Below are positions 42,263 through 43,844 of a DNA stretch of 43,844 nucleotides, one piece after another (positions within the stretch are counted from its first letter, which is position 1; each line of letters begins with the position of its first letter). Under the pieces are notes generated by a model that saw only the letters and a list, made by a program, of their open reading frames with translations, searched no databases and had not been told where the DNA came from. The position numbers and the translations under genes are program-made. Origin of the DNA: Candidatus Stackebrandtia excrementipullorum (GTDB taxonomy: Bacteria > Actinomycetota > Actinomycetes > Mycobacteriales > Micromonosporaceae); NCBI GenBank assembly GCA_019113825.1, contig DXGR01000110.1:1-43844 (forward strand), written 5' to 3'.

Positions 42263-42988
42263 CTAGGCCGGTTCGGAAATACGATGATACGAGCCGGGGG
42301 CCGTCAGCCACGTCATTCGATCCAGGGGCCAAATGATCATGAAGGCGTGCCCCACGACCGAGTCGACCGGAATGGTCGCATTCACAACATCGTTGCCGTT
42401 TCGCAGATAATTCTCCCTGGAGTCCCCCGATGCCGACCGGTGGTCCCCCATTACCCATAGGCGACCATGGGGAACCGTCACCGAGAACTCGTATCCGTCC
42501 CGGCTGGGCAGGTCCACGGCACCGGTCTCGGGGTCCTTGTACACGTAGGCGGACTCGTCGAGGGCGCGGCCGTTAACCGATATCGCACGGTCGACGTCGC
42601 TATAGGAGACGGTGTCTCCGCCCACCGCAATGATGCGTTTGATGAAGTCCTCGTCCTCCGGGTTGCTGCGCCACTCCATAGGGGCTTTGAAGACGATCAC
42701 GTCTCCTCGTTCCGGTTCGGTAAAGCGGTAAACGAGTTTGTTGACCAGGACACGGTCACCACGCTGCAGGGTGTTCTCCATCGATCCGGACGGTATCCAG
42801 AACGACTGCAGCAGAAACGTCCGCACAACCAGCGCAATGACGATCGAGATGGCCAGCAGGATCGGCAGCTCCCGCCACAACGACATCGGTTTGGCCTCGT
42901 CACCGGAACGTGCGCCTTCGACCGGCGTGTCGTCCGGCCGGGCCGGCTCGTCCGGGCTTGGCTTGCGCTCGGGGTCCTCGTCGATCAC
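42263..42988 (-). CDS. lepB: Signal peptidase I (second of three tandem copies)
   Basis: A 241-residue signal peptidase. An acidic Pro-rich start (~34 residues) precedes a TM (LPILLAISIVIALVVRTFLLQSF). The catalytic Ser69 is in IPSGSM and Lys117 in FIKRIIAVGGD; LWVMGDHRSASGDSRENY is box E. The start overlaps the first copy's reading frame by 89 nt. The very similar core to copy three indicates local duplication. Confidence 0.95.
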   Translation of the reverse strand: MIDEDPERKPSPDEPARPDDTPVEGARSGDEAKPMSLWRELPILLAISIVIALVVRTFLLQSFWIPSGSMENTLQRGDRVLVNKLVYRFTEPERGDVIVFKAPMEWRSNPEDEDFIKRIIAVGGDTVSYSDVDRAISVNGRALDESAYVYKDPETGAVDLPSRDGYEFSVTVPHGRLWVMGDHRSASGDSRENYLRNGNDVVNATIPVDSVVGHAFMIIWPLDRMTWLTAPGSYHRISEPA

Positions 42989-43844
42989 GACCGGAGTCTA
43001 TGTTGACATTTGGTGACGCATTGACTTCTCTGCGTATTCGCATTCGATCGAGGTGTCTCCGGAACAGTGGGAGCGGGAAGACGGCAAGCATTCCGACGCC
43101 GGGAACGGCGGTATCCGCCGACCGGTCGTCGTCCCCCTTGTCCGACGGGTGCGGTATGTCGGCAAAACCCGGCGGGATGTCCAGGGCGCTCCAATGATCT
43201 TGCGGCCATACGACATTGATGGCACGCCCTATGAAGTTTTCGACAGGAACGAAACCTTGGCAGCGGGAGTCCTTGGAGTCTCCCCTGTGATCGCCCATGA
43301 CGAAGACGTGACCGTGAGGCACGTGGACCGGCCCGAAGCGACGCGCCAAACAGTTGTTGCCCGAAGGGTCCTCGTTCAGGCGAGCGTCGTCGTACAGATA
43401 GGGCGACTCCTCCAGAGTGACCCCGTTGATGACGACCTTGCCGTCCTCGTCACAGCAGGACACGGTGTCACCGGCAACGGCGATGATGCGTTTAACGAGG
43501 TCCTTCTCGTTGGGTGCGGCTATACCGATGAGGTCTCCGAAGACGCGCCCGATATCCCCCAACCACGTGGTCTCGGTGGGAAGTTCCACTTCAGAGGCCC
43601 ACCGGTCGGTGCCCTTGAAAACGACGACTTCGCCCCGCTGTGGTTCCCGCAGCGAGTACACCAATTTGTTGACCAACACCCTGTCGCCGACCTGCAGCGT
43701 CTTCTCCATGGAACCGGACGGAATGTCGAAGGTTTGGATGACGAAGCTGCGCAACAGGACCGCCGCGCAGAAAGCGACCAGCAGCAACAACGGGAGCTCC
43801 ACCAGCAGAGGCAGATGCCTACGACGGTGTGATCGAACCCGGCG
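42900..43844 (-). CDS. lepB: Signal peptidase I (first copy, N-terminus cut by window end)
   Basis: The frame is open to the window edge (visible start RRVRSHRRRHLPLLVELP before the TM), so the true start lies outside. The TM (LLLLVAFCAAVLLRSFVIQTF), Ser in IPSGSM, VLVNKLVYSLREP, RGEVVVFKGTD, Lys in LVKRIIAVAGD and VFVMGDHRGDSKDSR are all present. Unlike copies two and three it has an inserted loop after FKGTDRW and extra Cys (VSCCDEDG, NNCLARRFG, SRCQGF). The C-terminus carries an ~80-residue Arg-rich tail overlapping copy two by 89 nt. It probably leads the operon. Confidence 0.92.
   Translation of the reverse strand, partial: RRVRSHRRRHLPLLVELPLLLLVAFCAAVLLRSFVIQTFDIPSGSMEKTLQVGDRVLVNKLVYSLREPQRGEVVVFKGTDRWASEVELPTETTWLGDIGRVFGDLIGIAAPNEKDLVKRIIAVAGDTVSCCDEDGKVVINGVTLEESPYLYDDARLNEDPSGNNCLARRFGPVHVPHGHVFVMGDHRGDSKDSRCQGFVPVENFIGRAINVVWPQDHWSALDIPPGFADIPHPSDKGDDDRSADTAVPGVGMLAVFPLPLFRRHLDRMRIRREVNASPNVNIDSGRDRRGPRAQAKPGRAGPAGRHAGRRRTFR

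Overview
The window is a chromosomal stretch from a GC-rich actinomycete. The signs are GTG and TTG starts, very long open frames antisense to real genes, DUF2469, DUF2631 and DUF4439 genes, DivIVA-type proteins, a mapB-like methionine aminopeptidase and a Rip1-type site-2 protease. The backbone order (rimP-nusA-ylxR-infB; map, ispG, rseP, dxr; rlmN, cdsA, frr, pyrH, tsf, rpsB, M23 peptidase, xerC; yraN, comM, dprA; DUF2469, rnhB, lepB) is the block I know, from memory, in mycobacteria, streptomycetes and Micromonospora-like organisms. The triple lepB set and moderate GC would fit a Glycomycetales or Micromonosporales relative, but that placement is inference.

Layout. 1-2854 (minus): translation and transcription factors rimP, nusA, ylxR and the 5' part of infB. 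2955-3831 (plus): two ferritin-like DUF4439 proteins, one a Tat-type lipoprotein. 4038-8073 (plus): a PadR regulator translationally coupled to an ABC ATPase and a large FtsX-type permease. 8124-12065: an accessory block with a three-gene ABC-2 transporter operon (minus), a small secreted four-cysteine protein and a BTAD/SARP-like regulator (plus). 12062-18709 (minus): map, a membrane protein, the MEP-pathway genes ispG and dxr flanking the rseP protease, and purU. 18885-21942: a divergent MMPL exporter/TetR pair sharing a large palindromic operator. 21987-24422 (minus): an acidic lipoprotein and an MBL-fold/Rieske fusion protein. 24639-24863: a DUF2631 membrane protein. 25070-32407 (minus): a four-module DivIVA-like protein with a repetitive linker, rlmN, cdsA, frr, pyrH, tsf and rpsB. 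32733-35575: a Q/P-rich membrane protein, an M23 peptidase and a convergent class V aminotransferase. 35594-39720: xerC diverging from yraN-comM-dprA. 39818-43844 (minus): DUF2469, rnhB, a NUDIX hydrolase and three tandem signal peptidase I genes, the first cut by the window end.

How it works together. Most genes are core: translation initiation and elongation, ribosome recycling, isoprenoid and phospholipid precursors, UMP phosphorylation, membrane proteolysis, protein export and DNA processing. Accessory functions are three exporter systems, two of them (PadR/ABC and TetR/MMPL) with visible candidate operators next to the regulator gene. Strong inverted repeats mark most operon ends; those behind ispG, behind tsf and between pyrH and tsf carry a T-run on the minus strand.

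I found no CRISPR array, insertion sequence, rRNA or tRNA. No complete new system is obvious. The best leads are the MBL-Rieske fusion, the four-module DivIVA protein, the M23 gene with no stop near its domain end, the 10.0-12.1 kb exporter/secreted-protein/BTAD block, and two palindromic operators plus one orphan inverted repeat.
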